A stretch of 64,000 nucleotides of DNA from assembly GCA_963693285.1 (NCBI GenBank), contig OY848918.1:14320263-14384262 (forward strand), in the 5' to 3' direction. The DNA is from Xestospongia muta. Its lineage: Eukaryota; Porifera; Demospongiae; Haplosclerida; Petrosiidae. Position 1 is the stretch's first letter; the number at the start of each line of letters is the position of its first letter. Made by a program: the position numbers and the translations under genes. The notes below the pieces were generated by a model. The model saw nothing but the letters and a program-made list of their open reading frames with translations, ran no database searches and was not told the DNA's origin. Below are positions 13,357 through 28,300 of this stretch, piece by piece.

Positions 13357-16300
13357 GTTGGATGTACTCCAGTCATGTTAGCAGCAATCAATGGACACAA
13401 AGATGTTGTTTTTATTTTAACACAGAGAGCAGCCAATCTAGACATTGTCAATGAAGTAAGTGTTCATGTGCATATATTATACAGTAAAGGTTGTATAACT
13501 AAAGATTTGTAACTCTTTTCCCTAAAGACAACTATTACTTATTTTGTTAATATAATAAAGGTTAAAATGTTGTCTTTTAAGAATATCCCAAATATGATGA
13601 ATATTGGAATGAGAGGGGATACATAGCATTCATCACAATATTAGGGTAAAAAGTGTAATATGTTTTTATAACATGTGTATTAACCGGTTTTCTTACTTAT
13701 TCATATTGGACGCAATCAGATGTATAGATATAAGTTTTTCATGAATTTCTCAATAATCGGTTCAGGTGCTCACGCCAAAATTGCAGCAAAGGATATGAAT
13801 TGAAACATCATTTTTTTCTCTTTGAATTATTAATTTTAAATTGTTTTAAAATAGAAGTGCTATAGACATACATAAGATAACAATTGTCTGCAGACTACTT
13901 GTATTTGTATCCTATGGCTAATAAGCATGATTTAAACTTGTTATAAAATTAGACAGTATTAAAAAACTCAAAGCTTAGTATGATTACAGCACCAGTATAT
14001 TTCTCAGCCGTAACTGGTATGCTTGCTATCCCTAATTTATTTTTATAATACCATATTTTTCTTTACTTGTTCCTGTTTAACATTGTTTTTTGTCCCACCA
14101 TTTGTCATGATGAAGACATGAATATGTGTTGAAAATTTGGCTTTCTTTAGTCAGACATAAAATAACACTACCTATGTAAAGGATGGCATAATGTTTTTTC
14201 TTCTCTCTTTGATCTGTTTAAAACATGATAACTACAAAAGTAGGAGACTTTCAAAAATTACATTTATACTGCAAGGCATGATTTCACATGAGTGTCCACT
14301 ACAAGTCTTATATTGAGTGCGTTTAGTAATGAAAGTAGTGATTTACATGAACCTTGAAAGTATTTCTTGTGGTAGACACCATTTTTATGAGTTACAATTA
14401 TATTCAGGAGGAAAAATGGAGATCAATTCTTTTTTACCATGATGCCAGTTTATGTTTTTGTCAGTAATTTATGTTTCTTTTTTAATGAGTTCAGATTAGT
14501 CTTATCTTTTAGTAGTCAAGAAACAGGTATATTTATAATACATTACCACTTTAGTTTCTAGTTTGTTGTTATTGGTATGATTACACATTCATGCATAAAT
14601 TCCACTATCTGATGCATAGATTTAATTAATAAATATTATAAATTTAGTAACACTCTCTTGTATAGTATGTCTGAGTTGATTCTTCTAGTATAACTACAAA
14701 CAAAAGGACATTGATTATGAACATATTTCAGCTAATTTATAATTCAAATAATAATAACAAAAGCAAGTATATGAAATTTTTCAAATGTTTCATTTAATGT
14801 AGCCATGGTGCTCAACAAGCCAAAAGTAGGAATAGCAATATGGACATTTATAACTTGCTCTTTTCTTGGAACAGAACTAATATTCTTCTTAATTAAGTTT
14901 GTAGGAAAGTTTTAAATAGTCCATGTTAAAAGATATGAAGAAGCTAATGTAATTTGTTTCTCTGCTATATTTGGTAAAACTGTACACTCAGTTTTTCAGT
15001 TACCACCATTGTACACACATCAGACAAGTGATATCACTGCTTATATAGGAATAGTACAATGTTCTTTCTTCTCTCTTCTTTATAAACCACAATAACTATA
15101 AAACTAGAAGACTTTTTAAGATCTTTATTTTCAAATGAGACATCTGGTTTATTTTAAGTACTTTAACAATAAAAAATAGTAATTTTCACAAAACATGAAC
15201 GTAGTCTTCCCAAAAGGCACCATTTTATTTACATTGTATTGATTTGTTATTATTCATGAGAAGGAAAATAGAGTGTTGTCGATTTCAATCTATCCTACAG
15301 TGAACACTGATCTTGATAAACTATGCATTTAAAGGAGAGGATAACTTTCCGTTTATCTCAAACCTACTAATACTAAAGACAGACATGTGTGACTAGAGAG
15401 GGTTTAGTGTATTTGCCTACCTGTTACCTCAATTTTCAGTTACTTACTCATACATATACACACGTACATATATTCAATTGACAATAATGTTATTTATATA
15501 GTATTTTTCTAATAAAGTAATGCAAACAAATACTAAAAATTTATAAAAATCATGAAATGCAGGGATGACAATAAAACATCTGACCAGCAGAAATGTAATA
15601 TAATGTGTCTAATGTAATATAATGTGTTTATATGTATATGATTAATGATACTTTTCCCTGGTTCTGTGGTTGCTATGTAGGGATTGTTATACTGTCTTCC
15701 TATTTGGTCTTGTTTCAGATGTTTATATCATCATCCTTAGCATAGAATTTCTAGAACTTTTGGTTTACTTTTACAATTACAATCATTAATTAATAGCAAG
15801 TATCTGAGATAAATGTCATTGTTCAACACACAATGAAGTGATTTTACTACAACTGCTATTTAAATTTTCAATAAGATATAAATTAGATCATTAAGGATTG
15901 ATAATGGCCTTTTCAGATATATCTTAGACAATTATTTTAAGTTATATTAAATTTATTATGAATTGTCTTTATTATCACATCATCATATCATATCAATTTT
16001 TATATGTACTGAAGACATTAATGACAATAAATAGAACAAATTTATTAACCTCGCTGTGCGTGGGCGCAAAGCGAGGGTACTGTAGTCTGTCAGTGTGTGT
16101 GTGTGTGTCTGCACTGCCTGTTTTTTTGAACTGCTATAACTTGGCAAGCGAAGCGTTAGCAGCTACCAACGTTTAACAACTAATAGAAAAACGTGTGGAC
16201 TTTACAACAGTAGTATCAAGAACATCATCAAAGAAAACGAAAGCTTAAAACTCGTAAAAGAATCTTCAGGCTGCAGAGGTCAAGTGCCATTTCTCGAAAA

Positions 16301-19300
16301 ATAAAAAACTTAATGTGGAGATTTTGTAGTATGCTGTAGAGAATCTTAGAGGACTACAGATCAGCAAGACAGAAGGCCCTTGGTCGAAGCAATCGTTAGA
16401 AAAGTTCTGAAAAGTGTTTTCAAGATTGTACATGGACTTGGAGAGAAGTAACGCATTCAGGAAACGTCTCAAAGCACTGAAAAACTCTGCTACTAATAGA
16501 TAATATATTGATTTATATTTGTACTACGGGACATTTCCAAAGAACGCTTTATTTTCAAGTTACAATAAATTTTGTATATAAAATATTGAAACATTTTTAA
16601 GCGTCATGTAAAGGCTCAGAGAAACATTCATCACGAATTTAGCACTTAATCTTGCTTGGCAATTGAATGATACTATTACTTACTTAGTTATTGCTTCACA
16701 AGCATGTCAATCAGAGTGCAAAGTACCCAGTAAATGACAAAGTTTTTTCCCTTTGATTGAAGAGAAATGCTGAGTCATCAAACAACAGTTTGTAATGTGC
16801 ATCACGTGATCCCATCAATAATTTCACCACATCTTGTCCAATCTTAAATGTACATGTTACATGCACTCTGCAGTATAGATTTATACTGGGCACCGCAGCG
16901 AGGTTAAGCACTTTAGTGCATTTTATTGTTATAGTAGTTGTAGAATACATTTTTAATTTTTGTTATGAAGTATTAATAAACCACCTATATACTTCTGTCA
17001 TATACTCTAGTATAATTATGCCTTTGCCTCTGATGTCTTTTTTATACTATTTATCAACTAACTTAAATTAATGAGTGACTTATAACTAAGTTTCATGATC
17101 ATATGTATTTTGATTTTTTTGTTTATGTAGATTGGCGAAACTGTTCTATTTATGTCATGTTATAAAGGTGATGATAAGGTTGTTCAAGTCCTTCTAGATG
17201 CTGGTGTGAAAGTGGATGTTGCAGGCAAGGTCAGTGACATCTTTGTATACGAAATGTAATCATCATCTGTCTACTACATATCTACTATATACCCATAATA
17301 TATTAAAGATATGTTATTGACGTCGTATGTTAATGGATACAAATTAATATGCAAAGTCACACATTTATTCAATGTCTTTAATAAATATGAGGGTTTGGTT
17401 CTACAATCCAAGTCATTTTTTTGAAGATACTCCTGTCTATTGACTTAAGGAACTTATATATATTCTCAGCTTCTTGTATACATGCAAAGGGAATGGTATA
17501 GACTTGTAATTTGAGTTGAATGTTGTATTCTAGTTGAATAAGTGAGAAGTAGAAGGTCTGAGTAGATCTTTGAAGTAGCTGTTTTTCTTCAAGTGGTTCA
17601 GATGCATCTGGTAAAAGCATTAACTATCGTTCACATTTTAACTGTGTCAATCCAGGCTTTTCAAAAACCTCTTTGAAACAGGCTTTCCTATGTTAGCTGT
17701 TTTGTATGCATCTACAACTCTTCTCCAGTTAGCTTTGAAAGGTGAGAAAAAGCTTATGTCAAGATACTATGTGATATGTGATGAATGGAGTGGAAGAAAT
17801 AATAAGTAATTCCCTTTTGCTTGCAGAATTAGAGATTTCCATATCAATATGACTTGAGTGGCTATTTAGCAGCAAACATATCAGTCTTTCTTTCCCAATT
17901 TGTTTGCTAAAAACTTTTTAACCACCCAAAGAATAGTTAAGTGTTAATCCAACCATTTGATGAACATGTTAAGTATGCATCCTTAACTGATCCTCATAAT
18001 GGAAAATATACCAATCTCACCTGGAAAGTGTGCATAGGTAGAATCACATCTCCAATTCCATTAATGACAATAAGTGTTACTATTTGCTGCTTCTAAACTG
18101 AACAAAAAGCGTAAACTGTCTATAGGAGCTAAGACTGTGCCAGACTCTAGCAATGGTGAAAAAAACTCATTTGCAAATTCAAATACATTTTGGGTCATCA
18201 TCAAGACCTCAAAATGGTGTAATTCAAAGTCAATGTATCATAGTTGGAGTCTTTCTTCGTTACATGTTCAAGCTTGATAAAAAGCACACAGTAAGTTGTT
18301 GCTTGTTAAAAGGCATACCACCATTTTTTCTGTGTCTGTTTTCTACAAATGGAATTACTCTTCTGTTTATTAAGGCTTTTCGTTTACAAATTGTTGTCTT
18401 TTTTGACCATCCCCTATTTTAGACATATCAATAGTCCACTGTATGTAGCATTGTTCTTCAGCATGTGTACGTACAGGATGAGAACCTTGTCTTCTCCCAA
18501 ATTGCACTTTTCCAGTTCCATAGTCACAGAATACTTGCCATATTTGACTTCTGCTTGGTGGCAGGATAATTTTATTTGTTTAGGTTCATCTAAGCTTTTT
18601 ATAAGTATTTCTTTCTCCCACTGGAATGGCTTTGAAACTACTATCTAAATGTTTGTTAATACAATAATAAAGTAAATATAATTACAAAAAATACAACTCA
18701 CTATACATAACAAAACACATTGGCACAGATAATTTCCATATTACGCCAAATATTCAGAAGTAATCACTGTCCACCCTCTATTTTAACTGTACATTATGAC
18801 AGAAGTCTCTATATCTTCCCTTTCTCTATCTAATGCTAATAATTTCAAGAAAGTTACACCTTTTTTGTTCTTACATTATACTAAATTTCAAGTTTGAGTG
18901 TACAATGTAGCATAAAACAATTTCTCTTTAAATGCCATTAACTTCTTAACACCCACTTGCAGAAGCAAGAGAAACAGCTACAATAGATCTGAGTGTGAAT
19001 ACTTTACTATCACTGTTGCTGGATAATCTAGGGCACGCTGCATTTAGCCCAATCTCCTTTGTGTTCACTTTATGCGTCTTAGGACATACTCTAGCTGAGG
19101 CAATGTGTCTCTTAATGGGTCCTGGCAGCCCCTGTATATCTGTAAATGGTTCAAAGCTGATTTTATGATGATTGCTTGACCTTCTTCTTGGCTAAATAGG
19201 ACAGTTATGAACATAACTTGTTTTCAGTTAATGTGACACAACTAGATTATTACTAAACTGTAATCTTCCAAATCTCTCTTGAGCTAAATTAGAGGGTCGT

Positions 19301-22300
19301 TAGAGAGTAGATTGAACTAGTCATTATGTACAGAACTGGAGAACAAGATTTTCCAGTTCTGATTTAGCCTCTGCACTTGAGTGTCTGATGACAGATGAAG
19401 TAACTTGTTGACTTGTCCTGCAGCTGAGGCACCCTGAAAGGAGGATATAAATCCAAATGATCAATCCTTTTCTACAAGAATGAATATGTGATAATATTAA
19501 TGGTGCCTTGTATGTGGGAATCTTTGTGGGCTAATCCAAACTATGCTGCTATAGAGCAAGTACTCTCACCAGCTGGATCATATGTATGTGCTTGCTAGTG
19601 TTAGAGTACACTGCAACTATAGCTGTCTCTGTGTCACACTAAACAACACAACTTGTCTGCTCCATTCACTTACTCATTTAGCTGCTGCCACAAGCATTGC
19701 CATTACCTTTTTTCACAGTTATGACAGCTGCTGACCAACTTTCTGGCTACTTTTCCTGATACCAGAATGACTTTTATGTAATTCCATAAACGAGGTTTCC
19801 TGACAATTTAGACTGAAGTTTCTCACATTCAAGCTGAGGTAACCCAACATGGATATCATGCCAATACCATCCCCTCTTGCTGTAAACATTACATATCTCC
19901 CTTTCTTTCAAAATGACAACTTGTGCATAAACAAAATGACACACAACATTATAAACTGAACATACAAATTTTTTATCAACCTATGTTATTGTCAGTGTCA
20001 CTTGGTGTTAATTGTAAACTAACAAATTGTGTATACTATTGAGGTTGTTGTTTAACTTGTGTGGGATGTCTTCTTGAGACAATCTCATTGCTTAGTGAAA
20101 CAGTATCGACGGATAAAGGGATGAGTCCATTCATGATATATTACAAGCACATATTTCTTGTTTCAAACTGTTGTTATCATTGTTTTTGTCATCTCACAGC
20201 ATGAAATGATGTTAGATCACATTTGGTAGAGCTTTTGCTCTCTTAATAATGCTGAATCAAAACATCATCACCTACATTAATATCTGAAGTTTTAGCATGT
20301 GACTTCAACAGAAATCAGTAAAGATCTTTTTTTTTCTAATTTCTCCCTTCAGCATGTGAGAATTTAATTTGGTGACAGATTTCGCAAACTTTTCAACTTC
20401 AGAATTTACTTGATGGTAGAGCCTCTACCACCAGAATCATAACATTGTTAACAGAGTCTAAGCAACAAGTTGATTCTTGAGAGAGTATAATATAACAATG
20501 ATCAATATAATCAGAAATAGCAAGTCAACAAGAGAGAGATTGATCAATAGATATATATAAAACAGTACAAAAAATTATTCATTTTATATAGCATCATTAA
20601 CAGGAAGTATTACATAACTATGTTTACATAAATGGTTAACACATTCATACTTATAGATCACTGTTCTACAACACTCCCACTTGATTTATCAGTTTGAATA
20701 GTGGTTGATAACGATTCTAGTCCCATTAAATTTCATAATGTTTCAAATCATTCATGAGGAAGTGGCTTTGTGAGCAAGTCGGCAATCATTTGCTCAGTTG
20801 AACAATATTTTAATGTAACGTATCCATCCAGAATTGGATCACGTACATAATGATATTTGATGTCGATGTGTTTGGTACGAGAATGGGAAACTGGGTTTCT
20901 TGCTATTGGATTATCTTCTTTTATAACTGTTGGTTCTTCTTGACAAAATTTGACATCACTAAGTAGTTGTCTTAACCAAACGGCTTCTTGTGTAGCACCA
21001 CATAATAACATGTATTCTGCCTCTGCAGTTGATAATGCCACTGTAGATTGCTTCTTACTGAGCCAGCTTACTGGTCCTCTAGCAAATAAAAATAGATTAC
21101 CACTTGTAGAGTGACGATCATCGAGGTCACCTGCCCAATCTACGTCTGAGTATACTACTAGAGTACTACTTTCTAATTTCTCATATTTCAGTCCTAAGTT
21201 AATAGTCTCCTTTAAGTATCTTAAGATCTTCTTTACCACTGTTAGGTGAGCTTCACTTGGATTTGAGCAATACCTTGACACTGCTCCCACTGCTTGTGAA
21301 ATGTCGGGACGAGTGGCTATAGCTGCATACAAAAGGCTTCCAACCATAGACTGGTACAGTGTAGGATCCATCAATTTGCTGCTTCCATCATCCCTTTTGA
21401 GCTTCTCATTAAGATTAGCAGGTGTTGATACAGTCTTAGCTTGTGACAATCCAAAATCTTCTAACATTGCTGAGATATATGTCTTCTGATGTAACCACAA
21501 GCACCTCCTGCTCTCATCATACTCAACTGTTATCCCAAGACAGTGATGCAATTCTCCTAAGTCTTTTATTTGAATCTTGATGTTAGATTTCTCTTTATTT
21601 TGTTCATCTTCTCATTCGTTTTGGTAACAATTATCAGATCATCTACATATACAGCAACTATTATAATCTCTCCAGATTCTTCTGTCTTAGTAAAGATGCA
21701 TGGATCTGCAGTACTCTGCTTAAAATTAGCTGATTCCATATGTTCTTTGAATTCCTTGTTCCAACACCTGGAGATTGTTTTAGTCCATACAACAATTTCC
21801 TTAACTTGCAAACCATCTTTTGTTTTCCTGGTTGGACATATCCTGCCGGTTGTTGCATGTATATTTTCTTCAAGTGTTCCATTGAGGAATGCTGTCACAA
21901 CGTCCATTTGGTGTATTAGCATATCATTCTGTATAGCATATGCCAACAGGGTTCAAATAGAGGAATAATGTATCACTGGTGCAAGGGTTTCTTCATAATC
22001 TATTCCATACTTTTGAGCAAATCTCTTTGCCACCAAATGAGCTTTATATCTCTTTATGTCACCATCACTTCCTCTCTTAACTTTAAAAATCCATTTACAT
22101 TCTATCAACTTTCGACCTTCTGGTAGATTGACCAGTTCCCAAGTATTATTCTTCATTAAGAATTTATACTCTGCATTAGCTGCTGCACTCCAATTTTCAG
22201 TGGCAAACGCTTCTTCTATACTTTAAGATGTTACAACTTCATTCACTATTGCAGCTTCAACATATTCATCCATTCCAAACCTAACTGGAGGATGTCTCTG

Positions 22301-25300
22301 CCTAATCAACTGATGTATCTCTCCCACTGGCTTATTAGGTTGAGTGTCATTCTCATCAGAGTCTACTTGAACATTCACCTCAGTTGGGATGATTGTCTCT
22401 GTTTCAGTTTTGTTTACCCAAAAATCATTTTAATTAAAGACCACATCTCTGTTTATCACAACTTTGGTGGTTTTCTCATTCATCAACCTATAACCTATGG
22501 AGTTGAGGCTATAACCAACAAATCTAAACTTCTCAGTGTTGTCTAATTTGTTTCATTGACAGTCTGGAATGTGGGCATAAGCCACACAACCAAACACCCT
22601 CAGATGACTTAGATCTGGTCTCCTTTGGTACCATTTCTCATAAGGTGATACCCTTTCCTTAAATGCACTGGTGGGAACTCTGTTTCTAATGTAAGCTGCT
22701 GTAGCCACAGCTTTACCCCAATAGCTATCAGATAACCTTGCAAATCTAATCATGGTTCTTGCTGACTCCATCAAAGTGCGACTTAGTCTTTCTGATACCT
22801 TTAGACTTAAGAAATTCTTCAAAACTTTAGAAACATACTCCCCTCTGTTGTCTGAAGAAAGTGTACTGATACTCAATCCACTTTCGTTCATAGCAACAGC
22901 TTCAAACTCTTTAAACTTATGTAAAACTTTGGATTTGTGTCTCATAAAATAGACTTGACAACATCTCGAATAGTCATAAGTGAATGACACGAAATATCTC
23001 TTTTGTCCTAAGGACTCAGTGGGCATTGGTCCACACATGTCCCTGTGTACGCATTGTAACTTTCTAGTGGAGCGAATTTCTCCAACACACTCAAATGGTT
23101 TTCTGTGCAGTTTACCTTCAATGCATGATTCACAAAATGATAGCTCATCGTTTTTCAAAATGGTCATTCCTCTCACGAGCTCTTTAAAAGCTACTTCTTT
23201 CATTTGATGTTTCCCCAAATGACCATATCTTCTATGCCATAAATCAGCAGAGTTACCCTTTTCAAATGCTGGTGAGGCACACTGTTGTACCCGCACCACA
23301 GGTGTACAGTTTAGCTTGTATAACTTATTATCAACCAACAACCCCATGCCAATTAACTTCCCTTTTCTATTCTTAATCCAACAATTTAAGTCTCCGAATC
23401 TAACAGTATTGCCCTTCGATACTGCTGCTCTCACTGAAAACAATTTACTTGTAAGTTTAGGGACATACAACACACGTCTCATGACACAATTTTTCTGTTT
23501 ACTAACCTTAAATGTCATATTAACTTGAATATCTCCTGTACCAAGAGCTTCTACGTGACGTCCATCACCAAGGGTCACTTTCTCTGGAACTTCAAACTTG
23601 CAATACTGGTACAACAGTTCCTTTGAATGAGTCATGTGACTAGTGGCACCAGAGTCTATTATCCACTCTTCAGTCACTGACGAATCAGCCAGGGCTGTAA
23701 ATACTCCCTCTGATCCTGTGACATCTCTTTAGCAGGTTTTGCATTGTGTCTACCAGTTGGTATAGGGTTGTGCTCTTGTGGTTTCTTGGGACAATCCCGT
23801 CGAAGATGTCCTGTTTGTCCACACGTAAAGCACTTCGGTTTCCATTGGCGACATTGCCTGTTACTGCCTCTCTCACGATGGTAGAGTGCTGTACCAGAGT
23901 CACCTGACCTTTCCCTACAATATTCCCTGTTCATCTTCTTTTCTTCATGGATCAACGATTGCTGAACATGGCTCAAAGTGACTGTGTCTCGAGCCTCTAG
24001 AGCTGTAATCAGCATTTGAAAACTTGCAGGCAAAGTACCAAGGAGTGTTACCACCTGGTTTTCCTCTGCAATAGGTGCTCCGAGAGCGGAGAGCTTATCA
24101 GTCAATTCCTTCATCCTTTCATGTGAGCTTTGATGGAGGTACATTCTTTCATCTCTAAACAAAAATATTGTTTCTTCAGTAGGAGTTTGTTAGTTAGTGT
24201 GTCTCTCTCAAAATGGTTACACAAAGCATCCCGTGCTGGCTTTGGTCTATCATATGAAGTAATAAGGTAAATTTGAGATGCGAGTACAATTGTTGAGAAC
24301 ACTTTCTGCGCCCATTTGTTGTATTCAGCTTCTTGTTGAGCTGTTGCTCCGTGCCTGAGTACCTCTGTTTCGTCTACTAAGCCCCACAGACCATTAGCCA
24401 GCAGCAGATGTTTCATCTGGAATTTCCAAACAAAGCAATTGTTTGCATCTAGTCTGTCAATAGAACATTTTATTTGTCCAATTGTTGCTTCAGCCATAAT
24501 AGCGTTGATCTGGGCTCATAACCTGTTAGCAGAGTCTAAGCAATGAATTGATTCTTGAGAGAGTATAATATAACAACGATCAATATAATCAGAAATAGCA
24601 AGTCAACAAGAGAGAGATTGATCAATAGATATATATAAAACAGTACAAAAAATCATGCATTTTATATAGCATCATTAACAGGAAGTATTACATAACTATG
24701 TTTACATAAGTGGTTAACACATTCATACTTATAGATCACTGTTCTCCAACAAACATACTCTAGATGAGACATCTGTAAGGTATCTGGACAGTTCTCGGGT
24801 CTATTGGTCTGATATGGGATACACATGTCAATTATTTGTTTGACATTTTCATCAATTGTCTGAAATCACACATCTCTTAATAATCTCTTGGTTTTACTAG
24901 TTCTTGATGGCCTTTGTGACCTAGTGAAATAGCTGTTTGATGTAGAGGTGTTGGTATCACAATACAGTTCCTACAATGAACAATATTTGAGTTGTTATTT
25001 ACTGTCTATTATTCTTTGGTTCTATCAAAAAGCTCTAGTCTGCCCAATCAACTTCTTCAAATTGACACCCAGCTTGTCTTCTGTTCATGGGTTCCTAATG
25101 GTTAGCATGGATAATTTCTGTACGACATTACAACTCACCATTTATTAGCAAGGTTTCTTTGTTTTGGTCAAAGAAGTCATGGCTGTGTCTTGATCTTTTT
25201 GAAGGAATCATTATGCTGCTGTGTCCATTGAAATTGAACATTTTCTTGGTTAGTTCTCTAAGTGGCTGGTGCACTTCACTAAAATTTAAGTTTACACAAT

Positions 25301-28300
25301 ACATTATCATTCCCATAAGAGATCTAACACCAGCGATTATAGTTGGTGGAATGATCTTGTAGATTATTTCAGCTTTCTTTGGGTATGGAGAAATTCCTGT
25401 CATTGAGAACACAAAACCAAAAATGTAACAGAGTTCTTGTCAAATTTGCACTTGTTCTTGTTCTTTCTTGTGATAATACTAATTGGTGATAGCCAACTCA
25501 CAAGTCAATTTTTGATAATACTGTGTTCTATTTAATGTATGAATCAAATCATCAACTGTTGGACTGGAATGTCTTTCACAATAAATAGCTTAGCCATTCT
25601 CATGACAACACAGAGTCTAACTAAACAGCATCATTTTCTTTTGAATAATAATTAAGTGGGAGACCTAGGAAGTGGATACTTCAACCTTCTTAATGATTTC
25701 TTTTTATTCTAAATCATCGAATTCTTGACTTTTTCATGTATGAAAGGGAATGCAATGAGTTGTCTGAGCAACAGGGGTATAGTCTTGTCAATGTGAAGCA
25801 TGATCTTGACGTTCTTCAACAGTCCAGTATTTTAAACAAGTTGGATGTTGTTGCACCAACTGTTCAGAGTTCAATAGTTAACGCTCACCATGGTAAAGCT
25901 GTATATTAAGAGAGAGGGCATTTTGATTAAGTGAAAATCTTCAGACACTTGTATGACAGTTTTGTATAATAACTGACTTTAATTGTCTGTCTAAGTCAGA
26001 GAATTTATAATAGGCTGCTAATTTTCTCAGTTGAGTAGCAAAAATATAACCTCTTTCATCTTTTTGGTGGATTGCTTGCCAAAATTGCTAAATTACATAA
26101 TCCACATTTTTCTTTGCTAAGAGATGTTCTGTCATAGTAATTGGATAGTTATCTCCAGTATCTGGGATAGTATCAAATATTTCTTGTGTTGCCTGTCCAG
26201 CTTGATACAGCAACAAAGCTCATTTTTAGTTGTTATCTGTGATATTCAAGACTACAAGGTAAATCTAACAATGTGATTGCTAACTATTCTATTGTTAACT
26301 TACGGAGCAAAGATCACTGATCAGGTCAAATGTTAGAAGTAGTATTAAATTGATTCTTCATGCCATAAGTAGGTAAATATAAGTAGTTTAACATATGTTA
26401 CTGGTTATAATGTCTTATACTCCCTGATTATAGTCAATGACAATGGATGCAAAGTTTAATATGTATTGTTCTAACTCTCAACAAAACATCATATGATTGT
26501 ACATTACAAAGTTAATGACATAGTATAATTAATAAATATTAATGTAATATTATATTGACACAACTAAATATTACAGCCCTGCTGCCATTGAAAAGGGAAG
26601 AAAGGAGGTAGACTCAGGGAGAGAGTATTACTACTATGTAAGGTCACCTAAGAAGACTGACATGAATTTAACTTAGTACACCTATGCAGTGTACTGTTTG
26701 TATGCCAATACCAACATGACACAGAGACCACATCTTGGTTATCCTGATAACTAAACATGTCCTGCTTGAGGATCATATTGAATTCATCAATTCAACAAAT
26801 AACATGTCGCAATAAATAAAAAACCACATCCTGGATACCCAGGAAAATATAATACCACCTCTTGTAACCATGTCTTTGTAGTTACTATTCCAGCAAATTG
26901 CACAGACAGGCTACAGCCCATAGATTTGAGTGTCAATAAGTCAGGAAAGGACTTCTTATGACAGAAGTTGGTGGAATAGTGCTTGACTTAGGTCATTAAA
27001 ATGTTATCCTAGAATTAATTAATTTAATCTCTCTATTATGAAAGTGTAGGAGTAAAAGGGCTCATGGCATTGTTTAATTACTTGAAGACAAAAACAAGAC
27101 TATTACAAATAGATCCAAAGCTTTAGGATCACAGGATGCTTCACTGTTAATACACAACTTATAAAAAATCAAAATTATAGAACTTATGACAGTTTCAAAT
27201 ATGAAGTTATGATTTATTAATACATTGTTATTTTCATATTAATGAAGTTTCAAATGTTCATTAATGTAGTAGTATTGTAGGGAATGTGGTCATTTTCCTC
27301 TTCACATAAATTCACAAGATGTGGCTATTGCATAAAGTCCACAATCTTTTTCCCACTTTGTTAGTGATTGTTGGCAACTAGAAAGGACAACAGTACCCCA
27401 AACAGATTTGTCATTGTACTAGCATTAAAAGAACTATACAGTGAGTTGCCCACAATTTCTTCATTCTTCTCTGAAAACAGTTTGGAAACGAATAAATGAT
27501 TTCAGTGGCTATGTATAATCTAAATGTTTGGATGATTAGTACAAGTGTTTGTCTGTAATGAGTTGAAGCCATTTTTGGTTCTAAACTGTTGCCTCAAAAG
27601 ACTTTTGTGAAGTTGATGTGTACATGTGATTCCATTTCAGTTTCACCATTCAGAATGTTTCTTTTGATACAAAAGAGCCATTGGCATTGTTTCTGTACAG
27701 TTTTACTCAGAGTAAAGTTTTTCCACTTTTTATCAGCACTCTTATCTTTTTAGATAGAGGCTCTCCTGTACCATCTCTGTCACTGCCAATTCCTCATCTA
27801 TTTTTGTTTATTTTTGCAAGATATTCAACCATTCTACCTATACAGTGGATTACCTACAGTTAGCAGAATTTTCCTGATGTATTATTTGTAGAGAATCTTC
27901 AGTCATCCTTACAATGGAATGTAAGATAATTGTCTTTCGCCAGTAACTTTACGACAAATGGAAGACCCACTCCAGAACAAAACAGGGTATAAATCAAGAC
28001 CATATTTTGAGTTACATGTCCAAAGGCTGTTTAGGTTTTCACCACCATTACAGTATAAGAATCATATCTATTGTTTTATTCATTTCACAAAACAGCTGCT
28101 CTCCATATATATGTGGTAACCTCTAATCATTGATTCTACCCTGAATTAAGTAGTCATTCTCCAACTGCTTCCTACCTGCACATATGTATGTCACATGTGG
28201 TGGGCAATACCATAAAAAATAAAATGTGAAAAGAAAATCAGTGAAATTTCTGTTGATAGCACTTCCATAGTGTTTAACTGGCTCAGTACTATAAGGACCA

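Larger units (their letters stand above)
20446..24751 (-). mobile_element. Ty1/copia LTR retrotransposon, 4306 bp, with 5-bp target duplication
   Basis: Two direct 228-bp repeats bound the element, both starting tgtta and ending caaca, with the duplicated target aacat on each side (20441-20445 and 24752-24756). In minus orientation the order is LTR, primer site, gag, protease, integrase, reverse transcriptase, RNase H, polypurine tract, LTR: the copia order, with integrase before RT. About 9 of 228 LTR positions differ by eye (about 96% identity), implying a fairly recent insertion. The coding frame is broken at several points, so this copy is non-autonomous. It sits inside the Gypsy remnant and inside an intron of the ankyrin-ROCO gene, antisense to that gene. 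Confidence 0.95.

Noticed and set aside
16266..16950. Two minus-strand frames in the 16-kb element
   Set aside because: Inside the TTAA-flanked MITE, with no transposase or other motif.
21570..21968. Plus-strand frames in the copia region (also 21301, 22292, 22752, 22980, 23316)
   Set aside because: They are antisense shadows of the copia gag-pol on the minus strand.
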